A stretch of 64,000 nucleotides of DNA from Microbacterium pumilum (GCF_039530225.1 NZ_BAAAOH010000001.1:3658001-3722000); one strand, 5' to 3'; positions 8,889 to 17,304 are shown, counted from the stretch's first letter. The notes: a model not told the origin generated them from the sequence alone. Numbers and translations: made by a program.

Positions 8889-9926
8889 TCAATCCGACGG
8901 CGGGGGCGCCAGACGCACCGGCATCTCGACGACTCGCGCGGGCACCTGAGTGCGATCGCCGATTCTGAGCCGCGACAGGAGCAGCCGTGCCGCCTCGCGA
9001 CCGAGCTCACGCGGATCGTGGTCGACCACCGTGACGGGCACGGGCATGAGCTCAGCGAGCTCGAAGTCGTCGAAGCTGACGAGCGCGGGCAGCTCCGCCG
9101 CGCTCGCACCACCGCGCAGGCGGCGGCCGATCTCGTGCAGCGCGCCCACGCTGTTCCGGTTGTTCGCGCTGAAGATCGCGGTCGGCGGCCGCTCGAGATC
9201 GAGAAGCCGCCGCGTGGCATCGCTCGCCGAGCCCGAGTCGTGGTGCTCACGGAACACGAGGTCCGGGTCGACCTCGATGCCGCGCTCGTCCAGCGCCCGC
9301 ATGTACCCCTCGTACCGTCGCGCGCCCGTGAACGCCGAGCTGACATTGCCCAGGTAGCCGATCCGCGTGTGCCCGGCATCCAGCAGGGCACGCGTGCCGC
9401 GGTAGGCGCCTCCGACGTCGTCGAGCAGTACGACATCCACGTCGAGCCCGTAGATGCGGCGGGATGCCAGGACGAGCGGCACATCGCCGAGGCGCTCCGG
9501 TCGCAGGTGATCGGAGGGGCCACCGGAGGGGACGAGCACCAGACCCTCGACCTGACGGCCCATGAAATCCGCGACGAGCTGGCGCTCGCGTGCCGGATCG
9601 CCACCGGTGTTGCCGAGGACGATGCGTCGGCCCGTCTCGGCCACAGCCTCCTCGACACCCAGCGCGAAGTTGCCGTAGTACGGATTGCCGAGGTTCGTGA
9701 TGGCGACGCCGATCAGCCCGCTCGCCTGGCCCGGCCGGAGACTCCGCGCGTTCTCATTGCGGTGGTAACCGAGCTCGCGAACCGCAGCCAGCACCCGCTC
9801 CTGAAGGTCGGGCCGCACGTTCGCGCCACCGGCGAGGGTCCGCGACACCGTCATCGGGCTCACGCCGGCGTGCTGGGCGACCTCTTTCACGGTCGGCTGC
9901 TTGCCGGGATGGCTGACACCGGCCAT
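8889..9926 (-). CDS. LacI-family transcriptional regulator of the sugar locus
   Basis: Residues 12-60 form the LacI DNA-binding domain, with recognition segment KEVAQHAGVSPMTVSR and hinge motif NENARSLRPGQA; residues 65-345 are the periplasmic-binding-protein-like effector domain (GLIGVAITNLGNPYYG). The total of 345 residues is typical. The ATG at 9926 is chosen over an upstream in-frame ATG because it has an AGAGGAAC ribosome-binding site and places the helix-turn-helix at the usual distance. It sits between the operons carrying three operators with the same centre, so it is the obvious candidate to bind them. The inducer is unknown, probably a sugar or sugar phosphate from this pathway. Confidence 0.93.
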   Translation of the reverse strand: MAGVSHPGKQPTVKEVAQHAGVSPMTVSRTLAGGANVRPDLQERVLAAVRELGYHRNENARSLRPGQASGLIGVAITNLGNPYYGNFALGVEEAVAETGRRIVLGNTGGDPARERQLVADFMGRQVEGLVLVPSGGPSDHLRPERLGDVPLVLASRRIYGLDVDVVLLDDVGGAYRGTRALLDAGHTRIGYLGNVSSAFTGARRYEGYMRALDERGIEVDPDLVFREHHDSGSASDATRRLLDLERPPTAIFSANNRNSVGALHEIGRRLRGGASAAELPALVSFDDFELAELMPVPVTVVDHDPRELGREAARLLLSRLRIGDRTQVPARVVEMPVRLAPPPSD

Positions 9927-10006
9927 GTGGGTTCCTCTCGCATCGTCGGCGAACTCACGGTATACCGCAGCACGGGCGTCATGCCGTACCGAACGCGGGA
10001 CCGGGG

Positions 10007-10058
10007 TTGGCAATGGTCGTGACCACTGCTACGCTCCCGTCCTTGATAACGTTAACAG
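10007..10058 (+). promoter_or_regulatory. Promoter of DUF5005 gene with LacI-type operator
   Basis: TTGGCA (10007-10012) and TACGCT (10030-10035) are separated by 17 bp and form a plausible plus-strand promoter. Just downstream, at the expected start of transcription, lies TTGATAACGTTAACAG (10043-10058), a LacI-family operator with the shared ATAACGTTA core. It also lies upstream of the divergent LacI gene, so autoregulation is possible. Confidence 0.75.
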
Positions 10059-10121
10059 GAACGGGTGCCGACCGCACTCGTTCCCTTACCGGCGATGTTG
10101 CCGGGGAGGAGCACGACCAGC

Positions 10122-11291
10122 ATGCCTCAGCGAACTCCAGCCCGATCCGGACGGATCGCCCTCGCCTCCGCGGTGGGCGCACTCGCGCTTGTCGCGTCAT
10201 CCATCCCGCTGTCCGCGGCAGCGGCACCGGATTCCGCGGCAGCGCCGCCAACTGCTGCGGCGGCGAAGACGTGTGCAGCCATCTCGGCCGAAGTCGACGC
10301 CGAGCTGACCGATCGCTTCGGCGATTACGGTGACACGGCCGGCCAGTGGACGGGAGCCGACTCGGCGTACAGCGTCGAATTGCCCGACGGGCGGATCGCG
10401 TGGATCTACTCCGACACCTTCCTCGGCGAGGTGAACGAGACCCACGGGCGCCCGCTCGACTCGCTGTTCATCCACAACTCGATCAACGTCGACGACGACG
10501 GCGTGATCACGACATATACGGGCGGCACGGCTCAGGCTCCGGAATCGCTGGTCAAGGTCGCGGGCGGCGATGAGGCCAAGGACTGGTACTGGTTCGGCGA
10601 CGCCACCGTTCACGGCGACGAGCTGCAGGTGATGCTGGTCGAGTTCATCAAGACGGGCGACACCATGTGGGACTTCGCGTTCAAGGGCAACGCCGTTGCG
10701 ACCTTCGACGCTTCGACCCTCGAGCTGCTCTCCGTCGACCCCGTCGCCACGAACGGCATCAACTGGGGGTCGGCCATCTACGAGGATCATCACTACACCT
10801 ACGTGTACGGCGTGGAGGACCTCGGCGCCCAGAAGTTCGCGCACCTTGCGCGGGTACAGGGCGGTGATCTCGCGCACGGCACCTGGGAGTACCTCGGTGA
10901 CGCGGGCTGGTCGACCGATCCTTCTGCCACGAAGCGGATCCTCGAAGGGGTGTCGAACGAGTTCAGCGTGAGCAAGTTCCAGGGCCGCTACACGCTCGTC
11001 ACGGGAGACGCGACCGAGCTGCTGAGCTCGAAGGTCGTGATGTACCGCAGCAAGAACCTCGAGGGACCGTTCACCGGCAAAACGGTCCTCTACGCGACGC
11101 CCGAGACGAGCGGCAACATCTTCACTTACAACGCGAAGGCCCACCCCGAGCTCGGCAACGGCCACACGCTGCTGGTCACGTACAACGTGAACAGCTTCGA
11201 CACGAACGATCTGTACGTGGATGTCGACAACTACCGCCCGCGGTACATCGACGTCGACGCGAAGATCAGCAACGGCAGCCACTGCGGCTGA
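10122..11291 (+). CDS. Secreted DUF5005-family protein
   Basis: The ATG at 10122 follows a GGGGAGGAG ribosome-binding site and starts a clear signal peptide (residues 1-36, ending AAAAPDS). The mature region of about 350 residues contains GDYGDTAGQWTGADSAYS, AWIYSDTFLG and SLFIHNSI motifs and repeated beta-strand segments. This resembles the DUF5005/DUF4185 group, which is related in fold to five-bladed glycosidase propellers. Two cysteines (near the mature N-terminus and at the penultimate C-terminal CG) could form a disulfide. Function is unproven. The operator at 10043-10058 places it in the same regulon as the sugar transporter, so an extracellular carbohydrate-binding or glycan-cleaving role is a reasonable inference. 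Confidence 0.8.
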   Translation: MPQRTPARSGRIALASAVGALALVASSIPLSAAAAPDSAAAPPTAAAAKTCAAISAEVDAELTDRFGDYGDTAGQWTGADSAYSVELPDGRIAWIYSDTFLGEVNETHGRPLDSLFIHNSINVDDDGVITTYTGGTAQAPESLVKVAGGDEAKDWYWFGDATVHGDELQVMLVEFIKTGDTMWDFAFKGNAVATFDASTLELLSVDPVATNGINWGSAIYEDHHYTYVYGVEDLGAQKFAHLARVQGGDLAHGTWEYLGDAGWSTDPSATKRILEGVSNEFSVSKFQGRYTLVTGDATELLSSKVVMYRSKNLEGPFTGKTVLYATPETSGNIFTYNAKAHPELGNGHTLLVTYNVNSFDTNDLYVDVDNYRPRYIDVDAKISNGSHCG

Positions 11292-11306
11292 CCTGCAGCG
11301 CACGCA

Positions 11307-11341
11307 CGGATGCCCCGTGGCCCTGGGCCGCGGGGCATCCG
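11307..11341 (+). terminator. Rho-independent-type hairpin after DUF5005 gene
   Basis: CGGATGCCCCG (11307-11317) pairs perfectly with CGGGGCATCCG (11331-11341) around a 13-nt loop, 16 bp after the stop codon. No long U tract follows, which is common in this GC-rich genome. Confidence 0.7.
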
Positions 11342-11444
11342 CCCCGGTATGCCGCGCGTGCCGGGCTGTCAATCCCCCCTGGCCGCTGGGCGAGACGTGT
11401 CTTACTGAGACCTTCCCGCACAACGCCCTGAATGGAGAAGCTCT

Positions 11445-11639
11445 ATGAAGAAGCTCATGATCATCGTCCTGGTCACGGCTGTCGGCGCTGCCGCGTACGT
11501 CGCCGGCTCCAAGGCAGGCAGGGCTCGCTACAAGCAGATCTCCGGCACAGCCTCCGCGGTATGGAACGACCCCGAGGTCCGCAAGCTGCGCGCCCGTGTC
11601 GAGAAGCGCGCGCGGAAGGCCGCGCGAAAGCTGGGCTGA
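11445..11639 (+). CDS. Small basic membrane-anchored protein
   Basis: The 64-residue protein has one N-terminal membrane segment (MIIVLVTAVGAAAYVAGS, residues 5-22) followed by a strongly basic tail (GRARYKQ..., EKRARKAARKLG). A GGAGAAG ribosome-binding site precedes the ATG at 11445. It resembles YtxH-like short membrane proteins but I do not recognise a family firmly. Its stop codon abuts the stop of the carbonic anhydrase gene on the other strand with no bases between. Confidence 0.7.
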   Translation: MKKLMIIVLVTAVGAAAYVAGSKAGRARYKQISGTASAVWNDPEVRKLRARVEKRARKAARKLG

Positions 11640-12212
11640 TCAGGCGGCGGATTCGTCCGAGGGCACCGGGACCTCGATCAGCCGGCCGGTACGCACATCG
11701 TAGAGGAATCCGTGCACCGGGATCCTGGGGGGAACGAGCGGGTGCTCCTTGATCCGCACGACGTCGTCGACCACCGCCTGCGTCTGGTCCGAGATCGTGA
11801 GCCAGTCGATGTGCTGCCCGTGGTCGGACCCCGGTCCGGTGCCGACGTCGTAGAACCCGTCATCGCCCAGCGCCGCCGTCTCGAGGCTGTTCGCCAGAAG
11901 ACCCGTGATCACCTCGTCGGTGAAGAACTCCATGCCGCAGTCGGTGTGGTGGATGACGAACCATTCGCTCGTGCCCAGCAGCTTGTACGAGATCACGAGT
12001 GACCGGATGGCGTCATCCGATGCCCGCCCGCCCGCATTGCGGATCACGTGGGCGTCGCCCTCGCTGAGTCCCGCATACTTCGCCGGGTCGAGCCGGGCGT
12101 CCATGCAGGTCAGGATCGCGAAACCTCTGGCCGGCGGGAGCGCCAACCCGCCTTTGTCGAAGGATGCCGCGTAGGCCTCGTTCGCTGACAGAACCTCATC
12201 GAGTACGGACAT
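11640..12212 (-). CDS. Beta-class carbonic anhydrase
   Basis: The 190-residue protein has the beta-carbonic anhydrase zinc motifs: CMDARLD at residues 36-42 (Cys, Asp and Arg of the catalytic dyad) and HHTDCGM near residue 88. It interconverts CO2 and bicarbonate in the cytoplasm. Length is that of the short actinobacterial subclass. The ATG at 12212 (MSVLDEVL) has a GGAAAGGATCG ribosome-binding site; the open frame upstream is unrelated. It is transcribed alone, downstream of a terminator hairpin at 12302-12337. Confidence 0.92.
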   Translation of the reverse strand: MSVLDEVLSANEAYAASFDKGGLALPPARGFAILTCMDARLDPAKYAGLSEGDAHVIRNAGGRASDDAIRSLVISYKLLGTSEWFVIHHTDCGMEFFTDEVITGLLANSLETAALGDDGFYDVGTGPGSDHGQHIDWLTISDQTQAVVDDVVRIKEHPLVPPRIPVHGFLYDVRTGRLIEVPVPSDESAA

Positions 12213-12301
12213 CGTCGATCCTTTCCACGCGGGTATGAGCCGACGGTACGCCGCCGAAAAGCACGCGCGACGACTGTGTCTGGATGTGACGCTCCAAACG
12301 A

Positions 12302-12337
12302 GATGCCCCTCCCCGCCGGTGGGCGAGGAGGGGCATC
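12302..12337 (-). terminator. Terminator hairpin after the 41-residue CxxC gene
   Basis: GATGCCCCTCC (12302-12312) is complementary to GGAGGGGCATC (12327-12337). It lies 11 bp past the stop of the small gene at 12349-12474 and 90 bp before the carbonic anhydrase start, so it separates the two units. Confidence 0.75.
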
Positions 12338-12348
12338 GAGAGGTCGGT

Positions 12349-12474
12349 TCAGTCGATCGATCTGTAGATCGAGCCGTTTCGCCGGTCTTCGAATTCGTAG
12401 GCATCGATGTCGCCGCAGAGCGCCGCCTCCAGTGTGGAGGGGTACTCGCGACCGCAGGACGTGCATTCGGTCAT
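12349..12474 (-). CDS. 41-residue CxxC protein of unknown function
   Basis: Translating the minus strand from the ATG at 12474-12472 gives 41 residues starting [13 protein letters not shown] and ending IYRSID, with a stop at 12349-12351. It has a zinc-ribbon-like CTSC motif at residues 4-7 and a third cysteine at residue 20 (ALCGD). AAGGGGGAATC directly precedes the start. Downstream is a terminator hairpin, upstream a duplicated 21-nt element and another hairpin, so it looks like an independent transcription unit. I do not recognise the family. A metal-binding or nucleic-acid-binding role is inference from the cysteines. Confidence 0.65.
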   Translation of the reverse strand: MTECTSCGREYPSTLEAALCGDIDAYEFEDRRNGSIYRSID

Positions 12475-12516
12475 GATTCCCCCTTGCCAGATCAAGATTC
12501 CCCCTTGCCAAATGAA
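12475..12516 (-). repeat. Two tandem 21-nt units containing the ribosome-binding site
   Basis: 12475-12495 and 12496-12516 match at 19 of 21 positions; both contain GATTCCCCCTTGCCA, which on the minus strand reads TGGCAAGGGGGAATC. The copy next to the 41-residue gene supplies its ribosome-binding site, so the site is present twice. Confidence 0.8.
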
Positions 12517-12519
12517 AAT

Positions 12520-12548
12520 AGGTCGCTCCCCGCATCAGGGCGCGACCT
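12520..12548 (-). promoter_or_regulatory. Leader hairpin with U-rich tail upstream of the CxxC gene
   Basis: AGGTCGC and GCGACCT form the stem of a hairpin which, read on the minus strand, is followed by TATTTTC. A -10-like TAGCCT lies just upstream (12556-12561), so the hairpin would sit at the very 5' end of the transcript. It could be a transcriptional attenuator or a leftover terminator. Confidence 0.45.
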
Positions 12549-12742
12549 ACGCCTTCAGGCTAGCGAGACCGCGTCCACCACAGGTATCCCGCAAATCTCC
12601 GTTGCGTTACGAGTTGTCGCCTGCAGCCTGCTCCCCAGGGGACGGTGGATCGGGCAGACTTGGCAGCACAACCAGTGGCGTCGCCTCGCAGCGTCGCTTG
12701 GGGCTCGGTCGAGCGTCATCGACGGTGGGAGTGGAGCGACGC

Positions 12743-13411
12743 GTGGAGGCTATCGGCCACATCCTTCCGATCGCACTGGCGGTTGCGATCAGCTCGGTGC
12801 CGATAATGGTCACGATCCTGATCCTGCTGTCGCCGAACCGGGCCCGCTCCGCGCCGCTGTTCATGATCGGCTGGGTGATCGGGCTCATCCTGGTCGTCTC
12901 GGTGTGCACGCTCGTCGCGGAGCTGATACCGACGGCACGCTCGCCTCGCAGGCCCGACACCGCGATCGGCATCGTCGAGATCATCGTGGGCCTGGCGATG
13001 ATCGTGCTTGCGGTCGTGTCGTGGCTCCGCTCTCGTCGGGCAGAGACCCCTGCTGTCCCGAAGTGGCTGAGCTCGGAGAAGTCGCTCCGTCCCTGGCAGG
13101 CGTTCGGTGTGGCACTCATTCTGAACATACGGCCCAAGGCTCTGCTGCTGGCGATTGCGGCGGGTTTGACGGTGCGGGCGGATTCCCAATCGCCAACGGA
13201 TGCTGTGGTCGCGATCTTGATCTACACGATCATCGGAGCATCGACCGTCGTGACGCCGATCGTCGCGACGATGGTCGCCCCTGACCGGATGGTGCCGCGG
13301 CTGACGAGCATGCGCAGCTGGCTGACACGCAACGATGCGGCCATGACGAGCATCATCCTGCTCCTGGTCGGCGTCTTCGTGATCGGCTCGGGAATCGGAC
13401 GGCTGGGATGA
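12743..13411 (+). CDS. GAP-family (sulfolipid-1-addressing-like) membrane protein
   Basis: The protein of about 222 residues has six predicted membrane segments, beginning HILPIALAVAISSVPIMVTILILLS. This is the layout of the GAP/Sap family, which has a LysE-like fold and was named after a mycobacterial protein needed to place sulfolipid on the surface. The sequence NIRPKALLLAIAAGL in the middle is characteristic. The GTG at 12743 is chosen because it lies just before the conserved first helix and has GGGAG upstream; earlier in-frame GTGs exist at 12725 and 12731. Substrate and role here are unknown. Confidence 0.8.
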   Translation: MEAIGHILPIALAVAISSVPIMVTILILLSPNRARSAPLFMIGWVIGLILVVSVCTLVAELIPTARSPRRPDTAIGIVEIIVGLAMIVLAVVSWLRSRRAETPAVPKWLSSEKSLRPWQAFGVALILNIRPKALLLAIAAGLTVRADSQSPTDAVVAILIYTIIGASTVVTPIVATMVAPDRMVPRLTSMRSWLTRNDAAMTSIILLLVGVFVIGSGIGRLG

Positions 13412-13542
13412 TCGACGGCGCCTGAGGCCGAGTCGGTGCGCCGCGTCGGCTCGGCGTGGGCGATGTGGTGAATTCCCTATGAGCCTGCCGTGAGGGATCG
13501 TTTCTTGGCGCTGTCTCAAAGGCGTGACCCGAATATCGAGAC

Positions 13543-14988
13543 ATGACAGTCACCGCGCGCCCGCCCGCCGTCTCCGGTGTGCTCGCGCCGTCAACCTCGC
13601 CGACGGCCGTTCACACTCGCCCGTCTGCGCGACGGGCGCCGCGCTCCGCGTGGACCCTCGCCGCGACGACGATCATCTGGCTCACGAGTCTGATCGTGAC
13701 CGCGCTCTGGGTGCAGGGCGGGGGTGTCTCGGCGCTCTTCGCCTTCGACGCCGAGACGCTCAACAGCCTGGGAAGACTCGCCGGGCTCATATCGGCGAAC
13801 CTCCTTCTCTATCAAGTGCTGCTGATGGCCCGTGTGCCGATCTTCGAGCGAGGATTCGGGCGCGACGGCATCACCCGCATGCACCGGCTGGTGGGATTCT
13901 GGTCGTTCTGGCTTTTGATCAGCCATATCGTGCTGCAGGTATTCGGCTACGCGGCTCAAGCCGGCGTGAACCCTTTCGTGCAGCTGTGGGAGTTCGTCTG
14001 GGACTACCCGGGGATGCTGCTGGCCACCGCAGGCACGGCGCTGCTGGTGCTCGTCGTGATCACCTCGATCCGCCGCGCGCGGCGCGCACTGCGGTACGAG
14101 TCGTGGCACCTCCTGCATCTCTACGGCTATCTGGGCGTCGGCCTCGCGATCCCCCACATGCTGTGGACGGGTGCGGACTTCACCGCTTCCGCGCTCGCCA
14201 CCGCCTACTGGTGGGGACTGTGGGCGGCGGTCGCGGCATCCGTCCTCGTCTTCCGCGTCGGACGGCCGGTGTGGCGCTCGTGGCGTCACGGGTTGCGGGT
14301 GACAGCCGTCGAGCGAGACGGGCTGCGCGGAGTCGCGGTGCGCATGCGTGGACGCAGGCTGCACGCGCTCGGCGCCCAGCCGGGTCAGTTCTTCGTGTGG
14401 CGGTTCCTGGATGGAGGCGGCTGGATGCGCGGCCACCCGTTCTCGCTCGCCGGCGCGCCGCACGGCGACGAACTGGTGATCTCCGCGCGGGTCGTCGGTG
14501 ACGGCACCCAGCGGCTGACGACATTGAAGCCCGGAACGCGCGTCGTCTTCGAGGGACCCTTCGGACACATGACCGGCGAGACCCGGCAGAGCCCCAAGGT
14601 GCTGATGCTCGGTGCGGGCGCGGGGGTCGCGCCCCTTGTCGCATTGCTCGAGTCGGAGTCCTACGCCCCGGGCGGGGCGACGCTGGTCACGCGTGATCAT
14701 GCGGATGGCGACGCGCTGCGGCTCGACGCGATCGCGCGACTGGTTGCGACCAGGGGCGTGCGCCACTTCACCCTGAACGGCGCGCGGTCCCGTGTCGGCG
14801 CGAGCTGGATACCCGCCACCCACTCGACGTGGGACGGAGCCGACCTCATCCGGTTCCTGTCCCCCGACCTCGACCAGCACGACGTGTATCTGTGCGGGCC
14901 GATCCCGTGGATGGACGCCGTGCGCAAGGATCTGCGGGCCGCGGGAGTCGCCGCGGACCGCATCCACAGCGAGGCCTTCACCGTCTGA
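13543..14988 (+). CDS. Ferric-reductase-like transmembrane flavoprotein
   Basis: The 481-residue protein has about six membrane helices (residues 37-265) with paired histidines (MHRLVGFWSFW, SHIVLQ, WHLLHLYGY, IPHMLW) suited to bind two haems. A cytoplasmic ferredoxin-reductase module follows: FAD motif HPFSLAG near 305, pyridine-nucleotide motif GAGAGVAPL near 362 and YLCGPIPWMDA near 450. It should move electrons from NAD(P)H through FAD and haem across the membrane. A -10 box GAATAT (13531-13536) lies 6 nt before the ATG, so the mRNA is probably leaderless. The next two genes encode a flavinylated extracytoplasmic protein and its flavin transferase, which suggests the electron acceptor. 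Confidence 0.9.
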   Translation: MTVTARPPAVSGVLAPSTSPTAVHTRPSARRAPRSAWTLAATTIIWLTSLIVTALWVQGGGVSALFAFDAETLNSLGRLAGLISANLLLYQVLLMARVPIFERGFGRDGITRMHRLVGFWSFWLLISHIVLQVFGYAAQAGVNPFVQLWEFVWDYPGMLLATAGTALLVLVVITSIRRARRALRYESWHLLHLYGYLGVGLAIPHMLWTGADFTASALATAYWWGLWAAVAASVLVFRVGRPVWRSWRHGLRVTAVERDGLRGVAVRMRGRRLHALGAQPGQFFVWRFLDGGGWMRGHPFSLAGAPHGDELVISARVVGDGTQRLTTLKPGTRVVFEGPFGHMTGETRQSPKVLMLGAGAGVAPLVALLESESYAPGGATLVTRDHADGDALRLDAIARLVATRGVRHFTLNGARSRVGASWIPATHSTWDGADLIRFLSPDLDQHDVYLCGPIPWMDAVRKDLRAAGVAADRIHSEAFTV

Positions 14989-15019
14989 CCCACCCCATCC
15001 CGACCTTTTCGGAGCCATC

Positions 15020-15508
15020 ATGAAGAAGATCATCTACGCGGTGCTCGCGACGATCAGCGGTCTCGTGCTGCTCTTCAGCTACCGCACCTCACGCGGCGAT
15101 TCGGTCACCGAGTCGGTCGCGGTGGATCCAGCGTCCGTTTCGGGCTCATCGTCGTCGGGATCGAGCATCGGCAGCGGTTCGAGCGGGAGCGGTTCGAGCA
15201 GCGGCTCCTCGACAGCGGCGTCCGGCCTGACCGATGGCTCGTACACCGGTCAGGCGGTCGACACCCGCTGGGGACCCGTGCAGGTGGCGATAACAGTATC
15301 CGGCGGCACGATCACGGCGGTCGATGTGCCCGAATATCCGAACGGCAACCGACGCGACCAGGAGATCAACCAGCGGGCGCTGCCGCAGCTGGTGTCCGAG
15401 ACCATCAGCGCCCAAAGCGCGAACATCGACATGGTCTCGGGCGCCACGTACACGAGCCAGGGCTACCTGCAGTCGCTGCAGAGCGCGATCGATCAGGCGA
15501 CCTCGTGA
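15020..15508 (+). CDS. Exported FMN-binding protein
   Basis: The 162-residue protein has an N-terminal membrane anchor or signal peptide (residues 4-21), a low-complexity Ser/Gly linker (about 41-70) and an FMN-binding domain. The flavinylation signature SGATYTS near residues 139-145 contains the threonine to which ApbE attaches FMN by a phosphoester bond. The linker would hold the flavin domain away from the membrane. It lies 31 bp after the ferric-reductase-like gene and overlaps apbE by 4 nt (GTGA), so the three form one operon. It probably accepts electrons from the membrane reductase. Confidence 0.9.
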   Translation: MKKIIYAVLATISGLVLLFSYRTSRGDSVTESVAVDPASVSGSSSSGSSIGSGSSGSGSSSGSSTAASGLTDGSYTGQAVDTRWGPVQVAITVSGGTITAVDVPEYPNGNRRDQEINQRALPQLVSETISAQSANIDMVSGATYTSQGYLQSLQSAIDQATS

Positions 15509-16347
15509 GTCCTTCGGTCGAGCCTCGGCGCCGAGTGTGGGTGCAAGACATCATGGGCACCACCATCAGCATCCACATCCTCACCCGTCCGGCAGCATCC
15601 GAGATCGATTGCGATCCCGTCGTCTCAGACGCGGTCGCGGACTGCTTCGCCGACCTGCGTGACGTGGACCGCGTGTTCTCGACCTACCGCGGCGATTCCG
15701 ACATCTCGCAGCTGCGGAGGGGAGAACGCACGGCGGCAGAGCTCGACCCGCGCGTGGTGCAGGTCGCCACCGCCTGCGACGATTGGGAGCGAGCCACCGA
15801 GGGATGCTTCTCGGCCCACTGGCGAGGCTGGTTCGATCCGACCGGATACGTCAAGGGATGGGCGGTCGAAACCGCCGCCCGCCGCCGTCTGGCTCCCTTG
15901 GTCAGCCGGGCGGATGTCGTCGCCGCCGGAATCAACGCCGGCGGCGACCTGCAGCTGTTCAGTTCGGATGCCGCGGACTGGAGCTGGCGGGTCGGCATCG
16001 CCGACCCCGCACGACCGGGCACCATCGTCGCGACGATCGACGTGAAGAACGGTGCCGTGGCGACCTCGGGCACCGCGGAGCGTGGCGAGCACATCATCGA
16101 CCCGCGAACGGGACTCCCGGCGCGCAGCGTGCTCAGCGCGACGGTCATCGCGGACGGACTCACCGCGGCCGACGTCTGGGCCACCACTGCCGCCGTTGCC
16201 GGGATCGACGATCTGGCGTGGATCGCCGGGGCGGGCACCCGCACCGGGGTCGTGATCGGGGCGGACGGCACCGTCCGCCGGTGGCTCGGAAGCACCGAGA
16301 TCAACACGCGGACCGCGTCGGTGGAGGCTCGAGCCGCCCTACGCTGA
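15505..16347 (+). CDS. apbE: FAD:protein FMN transferase ApbE
   Basis: The 280-residue protein contains ApbE motifs in order: MGTTISIHI (residues 13-21), the YRGDSDISQL segment near 55, DPTGYVKGWAV near 110, NAGGDLQLF near 140, GAVATSGTAERG near 180 and the Mg2+-site TAADVWATTAAVAG near 220. ApbE moves FMN from FAD onto a Thr/Ser of target proteins, here almost certainly the adjacent FMN-binding protein. It starts at GTG 15505, overlapping the previous stop. Unlike most Gram-positive ApbE proteins it has no signal peptide or lipobox, so flavinylation may occur in the cytoplasm before export. Its 3' end overlaps the convergent histidine kinase gene by 9 bp. Confidence 0.92.
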   Translation: MSPSVEPRRRVWVQDIMGTTISIHILTRPAASEIDCDPVVSDAVADCFADLRDVDRVFSTYRGDSDISQLRRGERTAAELDPRVVQVATACDDWERATEGCFSAHWRGWFDPTGYVKGWAVETAARRRLAPLVSRADVVAAGINAGGDLQLFSSDAADWSWRVGIADPARPGTIVATIDVKNGAVATSGTAERGEHIIDPRTGLPARSVLSATVIADGLTAADVWATTAAVAGIDDLAWIAGAGTRTGVVIGADGTVRRWLGSTEINTRTASVEARAALR

Positions 16348-17304
16348 CGGCAGCACGACGAGGAACGTCGTGCCTGCCGAAGAGGTCGACTCGATGGAGA
16401 CCGAGCCGCCGTAACGGGTCACCGCCTCGCGGACCAGCGCCAGGCCCAACCCGAACCCGCGCCGGTTGCCGGTCTCGTCGGCGCGCGCGAAGCGTTCGAA
16501 GATCCGGTCCACATCCTCGGCCCGAATGCCGGTTCCGCGATCGACCACGCGCAGCTCTACCGAGCCGCCGACCGCCCGCGCGGAGAGGCCGACCGTGGTG
16601 CCGGATGGGGCATGCACGATCGCGTTGTCGAGGAGCGCCACGCACAGCCGGGTGAGGGTGACGCGCGGGATGGCCGCCGCGGGTCGACCGTCGACCTCGA
16701 CATCGACGGCCACATCCCGCTCTGTGGCCATGGGCCGCAGCGACTGCGCGGCAGCCGCGACGCAGGCGGCGACATCCGTCGGATCGGCGGTCTGCGCAGC
16801 GTCTGCTTCTGCCGAAAGCAGCATGTCGGTGAGCACATCATCCATCACGGCGGCGTTGCGGCGAAGGTCGACGATGGTCTCGTCGATCGGCTCGCCCCGG
16901 TCGTGTCGGCGCTGCAGGATCTGGATGCGACTGGTGAGTGCGGTCAATGGGGTGCGCAGCTCGTGACTGGCATCCGACACGAAGTTTCGCTGCATCCGCA
17001 GTGCTTCGGCGAGCGGCCGGACCGAGCGACGGGCCGCGAACCATGCCACCAACGCGAGGAGGACCACGCCCAACACCCCGAGTGCGATCACCCACGGCAC
17101 GACGCGATCGACGTCGACCACCACGTCGTCGAAATCGGCGTGTCCCCTGCCGGGGCCGCCGCGCTCGGGTCGAGCGGTGGCGAAGATGACGAGGATGAGG
17201 ACGCCCACCCCCGCGGCGAGGATCAGCGTCGATGCCGCGCCCACCCACAGCCCCACGCGCATCGACGTCTGCCGCACACGGCGTTCATCGTTGAGGGCGC
17301 TCAC
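16339..17304 (-). CDS. Sensor histidine kinase of two-component system
   Basis: The 321-residue protein has two membrane helices (about 19-41 and 68-89) around a short extracytoplasmic loop of about 30 residues, then HisKA with SDASHELRTPLTAL (phospho-accepting His near 115) and HATPase with N box LLDNAIVHA, G1 DRGTGI and G2 GFGLGLALV. The tiny sensor loop suggests an intramembrane or membrane-stress sensor. The GTG at 17304 overlaps the response-regulator stop by 4 nt, so the pair is co-translated. It converges on the apbE operon, which could be its target, but nothing in the sequence proves this. Confidence 0.93.
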   Translation of the reverse strand: MSALNDERRVRQTSMRVGLWVGAASTLILAAGVGVLILVIFATARPERGGPGRGHADFDDVVVDVDRVVPWVIALGVLGVVLLALVAWFAARRSVRPLAEALRMQRNFVSDASHELRTPLTALTSRIQILQRRHDRGEPIDETIVDLRRNAAVMDDVLTDMLLSAEADAAQTADPTDVAACVAAAAQSLRPMATERDVAVDVEVDGRPAAAIPRVTLTRLCVALLDNAIVHAPSGTTVGLSARAVGGSVELRVVDRGTGIRAEDVDRIFERFARADETGNRRGFGLGLALVREAVTRYGGSVSIESTSSAGTTFLVVLPSA

